Positions 35,101 through 47,475 of a DNA stretch of 64,000 nt are shown here, one piece after another. Within the stretch, counting starts at the first letter, position 1; each line of letters opens with the position of its first letter. Location: assembly GCA_022925895.1 (NCBI GenBank), contig JAKSYS010000096.1, positions 60,804 through 124,803 of the forward strand, in the 5' to 3' direction. Under the pieces are notes generated by a model. That model was not told the origin of the DNA. It saw only the letters and a list, made by a program, of their open reading frames with translations, and ran no database searches. The position numbers and the translations under genes are program-made. The stretch comes from Fragilaria crotonensis. Its lineage: Eukaryota; Bacillariophyta; Fragilariophyceae; Fragilariales; Fragilariaceae.

Positions 35101-37249
35101 TGATATCAGCCCCTGGACCTACATTCGTTCCATCCTAATACACCTCTGCTTGGTCAAATTCATGTTCTCTTCTAGAGAGAAGTATGTTTAAGCTCTATTT
35201 GTAAACACAGTAAAAGTATGGATTGCAGTTACGTTTGCATTTTTGTTTTCGATCTACAAAAGGACGTCGACACTACCAGGCACCAAAGAGAATATATAAC
35301 GAGCCAAAGTCGATCTCTCTCTGGCAATTTTGCTGCTGCGGGCTAGCCAGGAGTTGGCGCCGGGTCGATGAAAGAATGTGCAATGAACTGGTGCTGGCAT
35401 GAAGTCCACACGCAACAATATGCCCAACGAGGCAAAAAGCAAGGTCTCCATTGCGATATTTGATCGCGATTTGCCCATTTCTACAACGCAGTACTACACC
35501 ATGTATATCTACATTTCTCCGTGACGGAAAACCCGAACGAAGCTATTCACGCCTCAACCCAAATAATACTCAGAGTAAACTCGGAAGACCAATTCGAATT
35601 CTTTGTACGATGTCATGTGCAAGCCCGCGACTGTTTCAACTTTTTGATGGTTGGTAGTTGTGGTGTACAGAATGGCAAGCATTAATGCTGTACCACCAAA
35701 ATGGCCATGGTCGAGAGCATGTCTGCACGAGGTCTTGTCATGTCCAGTGCTTCCAACAACTGTATCCTTCCTCATGCAAAACATTGGCCCGCGCATGTGC
35801 AACTTACATCCTCGTCACCGCAGTATGGGAGGTGACGAGGCAAGTGGATCTTATACTTTCATAATGCTGCTACGAATAGAAAAGACCTACTCCACATTTA
35901 TTACTGTACACGATGACCAACTTGCGAGCTGAAGTTGAAATTGTGGTTTTGGGATTCTTGCAAATGTGTGTGCGTTTTTCAAGTGAGGTAGACAACGTCC
36001 TCAGACGCGCAGTACGGACAAGCAGCACGTTCGCTGAGAACTATGATGGGGGAATGCTCTTTGAGCAGAGAGAACAATATTTAAATCTTTCACTCTAAAA
36101 TAGATTTTGATGATGGCATTAAATTTGAATGGAATCTTTGGGGGGAGTTCCTGTTTTTTACTGGAACGTCATTCCAATAATTCTTCATGAGAGCCAATTT
36201 AGTGGATCGTTATCCTAATTCTTTATTGGTTCCGCCTACCTTGGCAACTGCAGGCAGTATGCAATTGCCCCAGTTGGCACGTGCCTCCGACCGATGATTG
36301 TGTTGTTGAAATGCATCCCTGAAAAAGTACTTGTACTCGATCTTCAGATCTCACTCGCTTCTTCTCTTACATGAAGTGCAATCACATGTTCCCACGGCTT
36401 TTCTGTGGCTAGGATAAGTTGAAACTTAAAACTACCGTTAGGTTCTCTTCCAGAGTTTTTGTTGGCATACCCATCGAATCTTCCCATACTGGATCCCTAA
36501 ATTGGATCCACGACTCGTCCGCTGGTTCTGTCGTTACCAATGATGATGTGCTGAAATTCGAACTTGAGAATCCCTGATCCCAAGCTGGATACAGTCGGGA
36601 ATAAACTACCAGGTACTAGCTAGACTCGGAGTGTTACTTTTTGCACCTTGGATCGAGACTTTTGGAGCAAGAGATCAGGGGAGGCGGCGACAACGGCCAC
36701 AACCTCCTTATCTGGAGGAAGGAGGAATTTAGTGACTATGCCTGGTACCAGGTACCTGGTACAGTACCGGTATAACGTATGCATACGTCAGGTCGTCGAG
36801 CTTATCATGCTGTCAGTGCTACCGATAGAAATGTACTCCGAGCTCGAGTACTGAGTACCGGTACAAATTTAGCTACCGAAAACTGTAACACGATCTACCA
36901 GGTACTGTGCTCCAGAACAGTGCTTCAGCGTCTACAGTAGTAGTGTAAAGTTGTGGTACTGCAGTACCTCCAGTAATTTCTGAACAAAGGTGCCATGCGC
37001 TATGTAGCTATGTATGAATACTCTCGACTCTCGAACCTCGACACCCTCGGGACAACCTTTCCCTTCTTGAACGCATGCCAACTGATGCTCTACAAGTCAA
37101 TGCTGGATGTTTAATTCTCCACTCTAGAGAAACTCTAATGGCTCGCGCGATAGAGAACAGAACGAAAGCGAAAACTTTGATACGAAGATAGCCGATCGAG
37201 GAAACAAAGACAAACACCAAGAAAGAAAACGAAAAAAAAAAATTATACC
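35101..37249. other. Intergenic, 2.1 kb, no gene recognised
   Basis: Contains only short frames. Bases 36,595-36,975 are a GTAC-motif mosaic (TACCAGGTACCTGGTACAGT and related words). Just ahead of the next gene is a purine-rich leader ending in a run of A (37,229-37,240). Confidence 0.5.
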
Positions 37250-38403
37250 ATGACAAACAAGATCTCCAACACTTCTGGTCTTTTTCTCAAACCCGATGGT
37301 ACCATGACAGGTGCTACCTTTTGGATTTTGGGAGTGGGTGTACCGTTAATGGTGTTTTCCGGACGGTGGTTCGTGGGTGCGGTTTGCATCTTGTTGGGTT
37401 TGGCACTAGCGACTGCCTCAGCCATGCAGGAAATGGCCCAAGAGGACAAGATGGAATTGCGCTTTCATGCCATGCACGCTGCCAATGTTGTGGAGGAAAT
37501 TGAAACTGAGGTTGCCGCCGCTGCCGCTGTGATGGATACGAACGATGATAATCACCAAATTATGGTATTGTTGTCCGCTCTGGAAGCAATGGCTCAGAAA
37601 ATGAATTCCAAGAAAAGGGGAATGTACGATGTTGATGAGTTGGAACTCGCGTGTCAAGACGCGGCTTGTGTGGTTCTCGAGGCAAGTATTAAGAACGATG
37701 CCCTTGTCGCTGCCGCAATATCCTTGCTCGCTCTTGTGGCTAAGAATACGGCAGTGCGACAACGACATTGTCATCCTAATGCAGTACCCCACCCCTTGGA
37801 TGCCATGCGGTCTAGCTTGCAGCGGATCCAAGAACTAGAGGTCAATGTCCAAATTTCAGAAGATGAAGAGGCTTTGGTTGCAGATATTCAACGAAAGTCA
37901 TGTCTTTGGATTGGAGCACTTGCCGATGGAGATATGCAATTGGCATCCCTGCTCGTTGATGAAGGCGCTCTGGATGCTATCTTGAACGCTATGGATTGGT
38001 TTCGATATCATTATGAAGTCAACAATTGGGGACTTTGGGCTATCTTTAACTTGTGTTTGGAACACGAGGGAAATCAAATGGAATTGATTCGTGTGGGCGG
38101 TCTGACGGTGTTGTGCAATCCATTCGACTCAACTGCGAGGAATCCATCGAGGTTTGTCGTCACGGCCTTGCGATCCTGTTTGATTTGTTGCGACAACGTC
38201 CTGCCAATGACGCAAGGTCAGCAACAGCCACTTATAAAATACTAGAAATCCGGAAATTGGCAGTGGCAGCTGGTTTGCACGATGCCGTCCGAGAATCCAT
38301 GTCGGCACATCCGGGGAGTATGGAAATCATTGGTATGGGAACTGAAATGCTGCTTTCAACGGGATATAACGGTGATGTTCCCCACTACGAACCCTCTGAA
38401 TGA
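37250..38403 (+). CDS. Membrane-anchored armadillo-like repeat protein
   Basis: ATG 37,250 gives a short tail, two adjacent hydrophobic segments (ATFWILGVGVPLMVFSG and WFVGAVCILLGLALATASAM, about residues 22-62), then a helical protein. It has ARM/HEAT-like features: acidic helices, VDELELACQDAACVVLEAS, LADGDMQLASLLVDEGAL, and the typical ARM turn WGLWAIFNLCLEHEGNQMEL then IRVGGLTVLCN. Near 38,130 the frame changes and continues IRLNCEESIEVCRHGLAILF and AVAAGLHDAVRESMSAHPG to the stop at 38,403. The second frame keeps the ARM pattern (G.......m..hp), so one missing base is the simplest explanation. Likely a scaffold on an organelle or endomembrane; the partner is unknown. Confidence 0.7.
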
Positions 38404-39433
38404 GGCATGTATCGCGCATGTGCCAACCCCATCTTGCCCGGTCTAGTGTTTCATGGCCAAAATGAGTTTTCCTCGACACCACTCGAGACGCGCTCCGCCC
38501 ATGTCACAGGCCCGACAGACCTTTCCTAGGAAAGCACTGGAGTACTAGTGGATTACTTCCATACCCTCCTCGTTCCACACCCTATGTCATCCTGGCGGTG
38601 GATGACATTCTCTGGAAGTATTTGCAAACTGAGAACAAACCTTGCTACTAGAAACCATCACGGTTGAGTAATTTCTTTCCTACCAGTATTGGTGTCTTAA
38701 CCATCAGTCATGGTGCTCTCCAAGTATGTACAAGTATGTCATGACTGGATTGAACCACATAGCTTCTGTTCTACCATGGTCTGCATCACAATACAAGGAG
38801 TGTAATTGGTCAAAGATCGGCCAATCATGAGGACTTGCAGTACAAAATACTGTGCTTCATTTTGAAATGTAAAACATGCTGTCGTAGCGTCGTAGCGCAT
38901 GATGCGTGATACTGTGATACATGATACTTTCGCCACCCGAAAGTGTTTATTATACACTGGACACTGGAGGTCCTACTTCCTATTTTCCTATCATACATTA
39001 TTACAGAACAAGTAGACATACTCGCTATGGCATATAGTGTCTACATCACTGGTACGCCTGCACTGGAGTAAGCAAAAACGTACACTGTCACTTCCTCCTA
39101 CCGGTATGGTCAAAATTCAAAAGGCGTGTCAAGTTTTCCAGTGTGCTGAATGAATAGCACGTCATATTTTTACCTGCATGTTTCGTATCAAAAGCAAGAT
39201 TCGTGGGGAAGGAGATTCATGCCGGTCGTGTGACAGACGCCCCAATACGGAAGGCTACCTATTTGGGTGGCCATGAAAGGCGCACACCATCAGGCGGACT
39301 TGTCGTGCAATTTACGGATCGAGAATCGAGGGAGAGTCACGGAGGCCATCACTTCAGAGGTCCTCTCATCAGTGCCATCAACACTTGCACAGCATTCTCG
39401 TCCATCTTCACTTTTAAGAAATACCATCACAAC
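38404..39433. other. Intergenic, promoter region of the eEF1B gene
   Basis: No gene. A GTAC/TACTT cluster sits at 38,720-38,960. The 230 bases before the eEF1B start are open in its frame but show no conserved sequence, so they are treated as leader. Confidence 0.45.
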
Positions 39434-40127
39434 ATGGCTCCTGTTCCAGCATATGACCTTTCTATGGATGAATTGAGCATGGCGTTGTCGTACGTCAGTG
39501 CTGGATTGATCACATCTGCTCCAGCTGCTGCTCCTGCTGCTGCACCTGCTGTTGCCAAGTCTGCTGCTCCTGCTCCAGCAAAGGCAGAAAAGCCAAAGAA
39601 GGTGAGTCTTCGGGAATCGCAGCAACGTTGTTGTTCATGATTATTACTCGTGATTCATTCACTTACTCAACTATCCTTGTCTCTCTCTCATAATCTCTCA
39701 TTCCCACCCAAATCAGGTTGATGACGACGATGACTTTGATGTCTTTGGCGACGACGATGACGCTGCGGAAGAGGAAGAGCCGACGGAATCTCGCGCCGAC
39801 ATGCTGGCTCGTCTCAAGAAGGAAGCCGAAGAACGTACCAAGCAGAAGGAGGCCAAACAACGCACCTTGGTGGGTATTGAAATCAAACCGTTCAGCATTG
39901 AACAGGATTTGATGGAATTGTGGAAAAAGATTACCACCACTGTTGTTCAGCCTGGTCTCAAGTGGGGAGAGAACTGTACTCTCGTCGAGGTTGCATTCGG
40001 TATTAAGAAGATTCAAACTACCTTCGTCATGGGAGTGGACAACTCGTCGGATGAAGTGCAGGAGGCTATCGAGGCTTTGGAAGATGAGGTTCAGTCGGTT
40101 GAGATTATCTCCATGAATGTTCTTTAA
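39434..40127 (+). CDS. EEF1B: Translation elongation factor 1-beta (eEF1B guanine-exchange subunit)
   Basis: This subunit recharges eEF1A by swapping GDP for GTP during protein synthesis in the cytoplasm. Two exons: 39,434-39,601 and 39,717-40,127, separated by a 115-bp GT-AG intron (39,602-39,716), give 192 residues with no frame problem. The N-terminus is short and Ala/Pro-rich instead of a full GST-like domain. The central acidic box is DDDDDFDVFGDDDDAAEEEE. The exchange domain follows with RADMLARLKKEAEER, LVGIEIKPF, LMELWKKITT, LKWGENCTLVEVAFGIKKIQ and the C-terminal QSVEIISMNVL. The length is close to the usual 200-230 residues of beta subunits. High similarity and intact splice sites make this one of the most secure calls. 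Confidence 0.95.
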
Positions 40128-41608
40128 ACAAGGAAAAGACTTATACTGTAGCCATGTTCTAGGTTCTGTAGTTGCCATGTGTTTCTTGGTTTTTCTTACG
40201 ACGCCAAGGTGCGGGAGTAGAAGATAACGCATTTCATCGTTACTTAATTTCTTGAAATGAGAGGTCTTCTCTTTCCTTGTCATCGATTCTGTATTTGTGC
40301 TACTGTAGTGAACTACCTCCATCGTTCCATCATGCCAAGCAAATGGAAGCCCATTCGAGGTACGCTTGTGAAGACGCTGTCGTTTCAATCAACTAGGAGA
40401 TTGTGAGACGATGCTACATTTGCAGTAGCGAACTTGGGATACAGCAAGCATTCTAATGTACTGCGATGTAAATGCTACAAAACCTTGAGCTGATTGGACG
40501 ATATCCTCGATAATCACACCTGCCCTGAGTTCTCTGATGTTGTGTTGTTTGCGTCCTCAAACAAAACGATACACCAACGCGAGGAATCCATGGTTTGAAC
40601 ATGTTGGGGATACGGACTATGGCCATCGGCATATAAAAGGTCCTCGTGGATGCGATTACTGCTTGATCGAACCAAACCTATTGTTGCTCGCTCCAATCCC
40701 TTCTTTGGGGTTCGAGGTTCGAGATTGTTTGGCAAGTATCTCCTTTTGTCCTACTAGTACTAGGATAGACGTGCACGCAGTATGACATGCTGCGACTTCC
40801 TAAATTGCTCATCTCCGAACTCGAGGAGCCATGGTGATTCAAGTGTCGAGCAAGTTACGCGATGGAGAAGGTCAGAGTTCGTCCCAAAGACTCGAAACAT
40901 TGGATTGTGTTGAGTCCATCATACTTTTAGCTCAATGCTGTTGCCGTTCGAAAAGCATTCGGCCATCATCGTAGCAGGCATGATTGCGACATTTAATACC
41001 TACCAAATCGCGTCGGACGTTCCGTGCTTCCAATGGGAACAGAACATGCTTCTTCAGTTTCGTGGGTTACAAGGCTACACCAATTCGGCATTGTTTATGC
41101 CTAGTAGATTTCATGAAACACACATCCTGTCGTTTGAGGCTCCGCCAACCAGTTGATGAGCCTTTCATAGGTGTTGAGCGCACTCCGAGTACCAGTTTAC
41201 AGATAACCATGCCTCCTGCAGACATGGCACTTGCTTCACCAACAAAACATGTGATGGTCGGTTGCCGGGTCAAACATGGATGCAAGTTGCAGAACGTTGG
41301 TCGTGTTCTCTTTGTAGACACACTTGCTACAGTACCTACGGTAGTTAGAGTACTATCGTTACTAATGGAGAGTCAAGTTGTGTTAATTGACTTCATAAAA
41401 GAGTACATGTACCTCATACCTCTACTGCTCTACTCACTGTCCTGTATACCGGAGTATGTTTTAATGCTACTACAGTAATACACGAATAGTCTTGGTACCT
41501 GATACCGGGAGTAACAGTAACCATACTCCATCCAGTGTACGGCAGTATACCCTTCCAAGTCGGTGCGCCTTTTTACTGGAGTACTCCAAGTATCCGGTAT
41601 TCGAAAAT
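40128..41608. other. Intergenic, nothing recognised
   Basis: About 1.5 kb. Frames up to 164 codons occur at 40,984-41,478 but have no domain or compositional support. GTAC words (TACCTACGGTAG, CCGGAGTATG, GGTACCTGATACC) cluster at 41,325-41,615, up to the edge of the MITE-like element. Confidence 0.45.
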
Positions 41609-41618
41609 CTGGTACCAC

Positions 41619-42344
41619 CTAAAAAGGGCTTAGAACCAATAATTTAACGCATTTTTCGACTCGCAGTATCTTTCTCAAAATGCGTCCTTTTCATCTTCAG
41701 CTCATTTAAGAAACCTTATTTTGCTTCTTTTACACACCAAAAGTTAATCAATTAAGTACTGGACATGATAGTTGTCAATTCATTCACCTTCTTAATTGCC
41801 TCGTTTGTCACTGCATTGGTTCAAAGCCATACATAAAATTTTATTCGTACATGAGGTAAAATTTATATGTTGGCGGGAATTTTTTTTTTTTCACGCATTC
41901 GCCGAATGATCCCGCATCTCAATTATTACTGCTACGTTACTTCTGTGGTAGATTCTGTACCAACATATGCAAGAATTTTTTGTTCCACGGACATGGGTGA
42001 GTTTAGGATCAATATTGACGTTATAGGAGTTACTATTTATTTCGCTAGTATAAAGAAAATAAATACATTAAATGCGTCATCAAATGGCTGGCCCAACGCG
42101 ATGCGTGAAATTTTTGAGGGGCAGCGTAATTCTCAGCCGAATCTGACAGTTCGATTTTCCTTTGAAATGAAGGTCAGATGTCGTTTTGCACTCAGTAAGT
42201 TATTTGTGTGATGTGGGTAAAGGAGCAACTTTTGTATACAAATACCGGTCAAATTCGACAAACTGCGAGAGTTTTGTGTAGGCACAAAAAAATTTAACGC
42301 ATTAATGGTCCTAAGCCATTTTATTGGTTCTAAGCCCTTTTTAG
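41619..42344. mobile_element. MITE-like non-autonomous TIR element, 726 bp
   Basis: Perfect 24-base inverted ends: 41,619-41,642 (CTAAAAAGGGCTTAGAACCA then ATAA) and its exact reverse complement at 42,321-42,344. Flanks carry a near-duplicated decamer, CTGGTACCAC on the left and CTGGTACTCC on the right (8 of 10 identical), suggesting a 9-10 bp target duplication as made by Mutator-like elements. The interior is clearly AT-richer than its surroundings and holds no transposase; the 114-codon frame at 41,867-42,211 has no recognisable domain. Interior ends also share TTTAACGCATT-type words in inverted order. Superfamily assignment rests on duplication length alone. Confidence 0.75.
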
Positions 42345-42354
42345 CTGGTACTCC

Positions 42355-42813
42355 GATTATTGTACTTGCTGTACGACGGATATGACTGGCTTCCAACTCG
42401 GACGAAGATGGCTATATTTCTCATCTTTCGGGGCTCCTTCCATTTTTTATCATGTCTACCGGCGACTTGATTTCCCCGTCTTCCTTTGTTCTCTCTGACC
42501 AAAATTTTCCGTACTCGGAGGTCAAAATTATAACGTGGACATTGAGGAACAATTTGTCGCCGTGGCTGCGCAGTCATTGTAACGATTGGCCGTGACCATA
42601 ATATTCCGATTAAATCACATGCTTCGGAAAATGCACCGGGAAAGTCGGTGTTTTCACAAGTTTCATCCTTCATTGTTTATCTTTATTTGTGCAGTCGATT
42701 CCAACAATACACTGGTATATGGTGGTGTTCTCAACAAACGTCGCCATCCAAACTAGCTCCTCTTCGCTTCTTCGCAGATCATACGTCCAGCAATTTCCTT
42801 CGCCCAATCTCGC
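42355..42813. other. Intergenic between MITE and hypothetical gene
   Basis: No gene recognised; possible promoter of the following plus-strand frame. Confidence 0.4.
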
Positions 42814-43303
42814 ATGAGAGTCGAGTTTGTTGACTACGCTCTCGACCAGTACAGACTCTCTGGGAATATTGGAGTGCTCATGCCTCCTCCACCGGCGCTG
42901 AATGCAGCTTCTGCTTCGTCGCCTGGGGTTTCCGGCGATCATCGTTTCCTGGGACACCTCCGTGTCAAGTCGATCCGACCAGGATGAGCACAACAGTCTT
43001 CGCGAGGCCCTGCATGCATTCGAATTCGATCTGGATTCGATAATTGATAATGTTTTGGATAACTCATCAACTCCTCTCCTCAATCTTGACAGCCAGAGAT
43101 CTGCATCAATAATAGAGAGCGCCTGGGGTGAGAAACAAATGATGCCAGCAACTCTTCGACGACACTTCTCGGACAGCGATGTGGATCGACTTCGTGCGGC
43201 TCGTGAAAACGGGACAATGTCTGTCATTTTTGCAGGTATGGATGTTGTTCGAAACTACAGTGTCTCATCGCGGCGACGGGGCACTGATGCACAAACCGTG
43301 TAG
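42814..43303 (+). CDS. Hypothetical protein, frame interrupted
   Basis: ATG 42,814 opens a frame beginning MRVEFVDYALDQYRLSG and a Pro/Ala/Ser stretch. After about 42,980 the sequence continues sensibly in another frame with DEHNSLREALHAFEFDLDSI, SAWGEKQMMPATLRRHFSDS and DVDRLRAARENGTMSVIFAG, ending at 43,303. Composition (acidic helices, Ser/Arg) looks coding, but no family is recognised. Either one missing base or an unrecognised short intron joins the two halves. The stop falls inside the first unit of a 166-bp tandem repeat. Confidence 0.45.
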
Positions 43304-43588
43304 CTTGGTGGCGTGCACGACCCACTTCGTAAATGCAATACGTGTACAATACGCCATAATCAGTGTTAGGACGACAGGGGATGAAACCTACTCTTGTTCA
43401 CTACTATTGTAGTACTAGTTGTCATACAGGGCATCACGGCGGCGGGGCAGAGATGATCTAACCGTGAATCCTGGTGGAGAACATGGCACTCACGTATATT
43501 TATAATCCATAATCGGTCCTAGGACTGCAAGGATGAAACGTACTCATGTTTACTACTAATGATTTACTCGTTGTCATCACGGGCATTC
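43266..43588. repeat. Imperfect tandem repeat, two units of about 160 bp
   Basis: 43,266-43,431 and 43,432-43,588 share colinear blocks: CATCGCGGCGACGGGGCA / CATCACGGCGGCGGGGCA, then CCATAATC, TAGGAC, GATGAAACSTACTC, TTGTCAT. The first unit contains the last 38 bases of the hypothetical gene. Diverged enough to be old. Confidence 0.7.
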
Positions 43589-44558
43589 CTTATGATTGAT
43601 TTGTTGAGGAGCAAATCGACAAAGCATTCATTAGAGTGCCAGAAGAGTTGCCAACGAGCTCTCTTGGAGACGACCCCCCCCCCAATCTCATAGTAGCTTG
43701 GCTTTAGGCAATACAAATCGGCCGGTTCCTGTCGATAAGCAGAATATTCAATCCCGAGGCTGGAAGTCCGACGCTCAATCCTAGAAGCTGTCATGGGTCT
43801 CCTGCCGTCCGACACACAATACTCGTAGCCTTTAGTCGAAACTGGAATCAGTCTCTTGGTGACGACCTGCATTCGTAGTCTAGCAAAACACTTCAGTGCC
43901 GCCAACCGAAGTTCCAGATTCGCATTTTGAGTGCGACATAAATGCACCTATGACATACCTCATGGAACAGATGAGTACTTCAACTGTCTAAGGTGTCTGT
44001 TCGCCACCTATGGCCTGCAACCAATAAAAAATGGTGGCCAATCGAATGGTTCGGAAGTTATTCGCTTAGGGGCTTATGTCGAGCAGTTTGTCGTTGAGCA
44101 TGATTGGCATGAGGCATAAGATGTCGGGAGACGATGACTCGGGAAATGGTGACAACCGTTTGAACAGTGCACGCTAATGTACGCAGGTATCCTTGGTATG
44201 ATAGATTGGAAATGCACTACGCATACCCGATACTCGATAGGTACAGTCCTCCGTATACTCCGATTTTATGCATACTTGTACTTGTACCTGGCATACATGT
44301 ACAGATTACAGATACGGTGATCCGTGTGTGGCAGAGTGCGCTACTGTGGTACTCGAAGTACAGTAGTACCGTATCGGGTACTCCAGTAGTAGGTAGTATC
44401 AGCTTCGGCGTCCATCCATAATCCGCTTCCTCGCTCAACACCAACCACCAACCACCGTAACGTATCCACTTGTGTTCCACTTCCTGTCGCAAGGCAGCCT
44501 TGAAATACCATCACCAACACTGCGGCAGTCTTCGCAGCCGTACATCACAATCCCTTCC
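43589..44558. other. Intergenic upstream of the DEAD-box gene
   Basis: A 127-codon minus frame at 43,564-43,947 has no recognisable features and is not called. GTAC-type words cluster at 44,170-44,400 (GTACTTGTACCTGGCATACA, TACTCGAAGTACAGTAG), about 160 bases ahead of the helicase start. Confidence 0.45.
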
Positions 44559-46305
44559 ATGGACGACCTCTTTAACATTCTCTCATCCTCCGCTCGAATC
44601 GACAAGTCGAAACGGAAAAAGAAGCGACCACGTGATGAATCCATAACGCTGGATATCCATGACAATGATCGCGTCGATTTCGTCGACGATGACGACGATG
44701 ATGATGAACGGCACCATCAGGGTGAGGAGAAACTGAAGCGCAGTCGCGACAAGACTGGCAAGCGTGACACGTCCGAGGATAAGAAAAAGCTAGTTCATCG
44801 TGAACAAATGATTGCCTTCCGACGATCCATGAAGATTAAAGTCAATAATGAATCCGGCGATAATGTCGCCGACGCCATTTCCAAGTTTGAGGAAGTTCAG
44901 GCACCAAAATGGTTCGCATCGAAAACGTTGTCGTTTGAGCAAGTTTGGAACAGTATCTTGCAAAACATTGAAGCGGGTGACTGGAAGGAACCGACACCAA
45001 TTCAGATGCAAGCGATTCCGTCGTTGCTGGAGCGACGCGATGTCATGGCGAGTGCGCCTACAGGGTCGGGAAAGTCAGGAGCCTTTTGCATCCCTGCGCT
45101 CTTGTTGAGTGCAGCCTCAGCTGAAGACTTTTATGCTGTACCTCAGGATAAAGCCACGAAGAAAAGGAGGAAAGAGTCGCGACTGGGGGAAATTAGATCG
45201 CTGCTATTGGCGCCGTCTCGTGAGTTGGCGCATCAGCTTCATCGTGAAGTTGAACGTCTGGGACGAAATCGACCAGGAGGGCTGACGACCCTTCTCTTGC
45301 AACGATCCAACGCCAGTCAACTTGGTCAAGCTGGAGGTCAGAAAGGTCTTGATGTCTTGGTGAGCACACCGTTAAGACTTGTGGATGTCTTGGAGCAGAC
45401 GAGTATCAAACTCGATGCTCTCCGCCTCGTGGTGTTGGACGAAGCCGATCGCTTGTTGGACGCCACTGATCTCAAAGGAAAGGCCTCCGGATCATCTCAT
45501 ACAAAACTTTTGTATCGCAACTCGATTCTATCCTCAACGTGATACCACCCACTGCGGTGCGTGCGCTCTTCTCCGCCACGATCACCCAGGTGTGAAAGAA
45601 TTGTCAGATTCGATTCTGCGAAATGCTTGTCAGATTACCATTCAGAGTTTCAAAGTTGGCGGCGCCAATACCGATATTGCTCAAGAATTGCTATTTTGTG
45701 GTAGAGAAGAAGGGAAATTGCTGGCGATTCGGCAACTTGTCGCCCGTGATCAATTACACCCTCCGACGCTCATTTTCTGCCAATCGCAAGAACGAGCTCA
45801 GGCACTCTTTTCCGAACTACTATACGATAACTTGCATGTGGATGTTCTACACGCCGGTCGGTCTCCAGCTGCGCGTGAAACTGCCGTCAAGAACTTTCGC
45901 ACGGGACATACATGGGTGCTGATCTGCACTGACTTGGTCGCACGCGGTGTTGACTTTTATGGTGTCAAGTTGGTCATCAATTACGATTTACCAACATCCG
46001 GTGTCACCTACGTGCATCGCATTGGACGAACTGGCCGTGCAGGGCGTAAGGGAAAAGCCATTACGTTTTTTACCGAAGCGGATTTGGAGCACTTGCGGAC
46101 CATTGCCAATATTATGAAGCAGTCTGGATGCGACGTACCGCAGTGGATGTTGCAACTCAAGAAAGTGCGTGCGGCTGATGGCGCGCTTCCACGGCGTCTG
46201 GATATTGATACGACGCCTCGTTATGATACGATGAAGCGTCACCGTAAGCAACAGATTATTGATCACAACAAGAAGAAATTGGCGCAACAAACAACAGAAA
46301 AGTAG
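44559..46305 (+). CDS. DEAD-box RNA helicase, Rok1/DDX52 type
   Basis: ATP-dependent RNA helicase; Rok1/DDX52 proteins work in nucleolar 18S rRNA processing and small-subunit assembly. After an N-terminal acidic/Lys-rich part (MDDLFNILSSSARID, an Asp run, KRKKKRPRDE) all motifs are seen in order: Q motif EPTPIQMQAIP, I SAPTGSGKSGAF, Ia APSRELAHQ, Ib STPLR, II LDEADRLLD, III SAT, IV LIFCQSQERA, V ICTDLVARGVDF and VI YVHRIGRTGRAGRKG. The protein is about 575 residues, close to the family length. Motif I ends GKS instead of GKT, which is tolerated. Single bases appear missing near 45,507 (restores FVSQLDSILNVIPPTAVRAL) and 45,590 (restores SATITPGVKELSDS). ATG 44,559 (MDDLF) is preferred to the upstream in-frame ATG because the sequence before it looks like leader. 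Confidence 0.93.
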
Positions 46306-47475
46306 TTTAAGTCATCGCGACAGAGCTCATGACAAGTGCGAGACGGGAGAGTGTCGAGGGCCGAGATATCGTTTACTTGAGCCTAGTGCAATGATCTCGA
46401 GGTGCTTTAGTTGCGAATTGCGAGCGCTTAGTTAATCTTTTGAGGTAGTGTTCTGCTGAGTAAAATTGTTTTTCTCCACGGGAATTGTAAATCGTTGTAC
46501 TCCGAGTATTTCGCTATCAACACCTTCGACAAATGTGAGTATTGCCTTTATCCCATTCCTACGTCCTTCACTCCTTCATTGTGGTGTTGATAGAAACGTC
46601 TAGAGGCTTGGCAACAAATATGGATACTGTTACGCCATCCGGCTTATTGGAATAGAAAGTGAGTAACCCTGCCACCTGACCTCTTCTGCACGAAATTAGG
46701 TGCGCTCCTCGGAGTACAAAGCACCCTTCTGGCCAGCACTTCCTCTCACATACTATTTTGTCTGACCTCTGATCATCTTGTCTTCCCATGTCAGTGTATG
46801 GGAAAAGAGCCGAGTGCTACTCATAGTACAACTCCTTACTCGAGTACTACTTCAAGTTACAAATACAAGTACTATACACGTTTCAAAATGCACTCAATGT
46901 GCACATAGCCGTCACCGGACACATTTAATTATACGTAGGATAAATAAATCTTTCACAGGCAGCCTGTTAAAGCCGCTTTTAACCGTCAAAACGAATGTCC
47001 GGGGCAGTTTGGCCACTTTTCCGTAGTCGCTCGGAAGCGTCCGCTTTCCAAGGTGTCGTTCGAAAATGTCTGTTTTACTGCTCGCGAAGATACATGGGTT
47101 TATATAATATTTATAGATCCCAGTTCCCAAATTAGCGAGATTCATTCTGTGATCAGTTAGTGAATCTTACGGAGTCACGATGCGAAGGCCTTGTTCACAA
47201 ATCTATTGATTTATATGTATCGGAGAACCAGAGGGAAAGAAACGTCGCACTACAAAGGCACTACCAGGTAGGTGTCCTTTGGTCTCTAATTAAGCAAGAT
47301 AACCTTTCCGCTTAGATTTCCTTCGATTATTCGAATGCACATATCGGGATTCAAACCCGAAGACTGAGTTCAGAGAGCTCTCTTGAAGTTCATAAAATTG
47401 GATTATTGCCTTTACCGGATCATTAACCAAGGACAAAGACGAACGTCCACATCACTCCCTCCTCATACGACGATC
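46306..47475. other. Intergenic, nothing recognised
   Basis: About 1.2 kb with small frames only. A few GTAC words near 46,835-46,880. A CGGGATTCAAACCCG hairpin at 47,345-47,359 resembles a T-arm but no tRNA body surrounds it. Confidence 0.45.

Noticed and set aside
39203-39433. N-terminal extension of eEF1B in the open frame upstream
   Set aside because: No conserved sequence; the family protein begins at the ATG 39,434 with a normal N-terminus.
40984-41478. 164-codon plus-strand protein
   Set aside because: Arg/Cys-rich chance-like composition, no start context or domain, and it runs into GTAC mosaics.
43564-43947. 127-codon minus-strand protein
   Set aside because: No recognisable motif; overlaps the end of the tandem repeat and contains a C-run region prone to errors.
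47330-47375. tRNA gene suggested by the hairpin CGGGATTCAAACCCG
   Set aside because: The loop lacks the TTC start in either orientation and no matching acceptor, D-arm or anticodon arm lies at the right distance.
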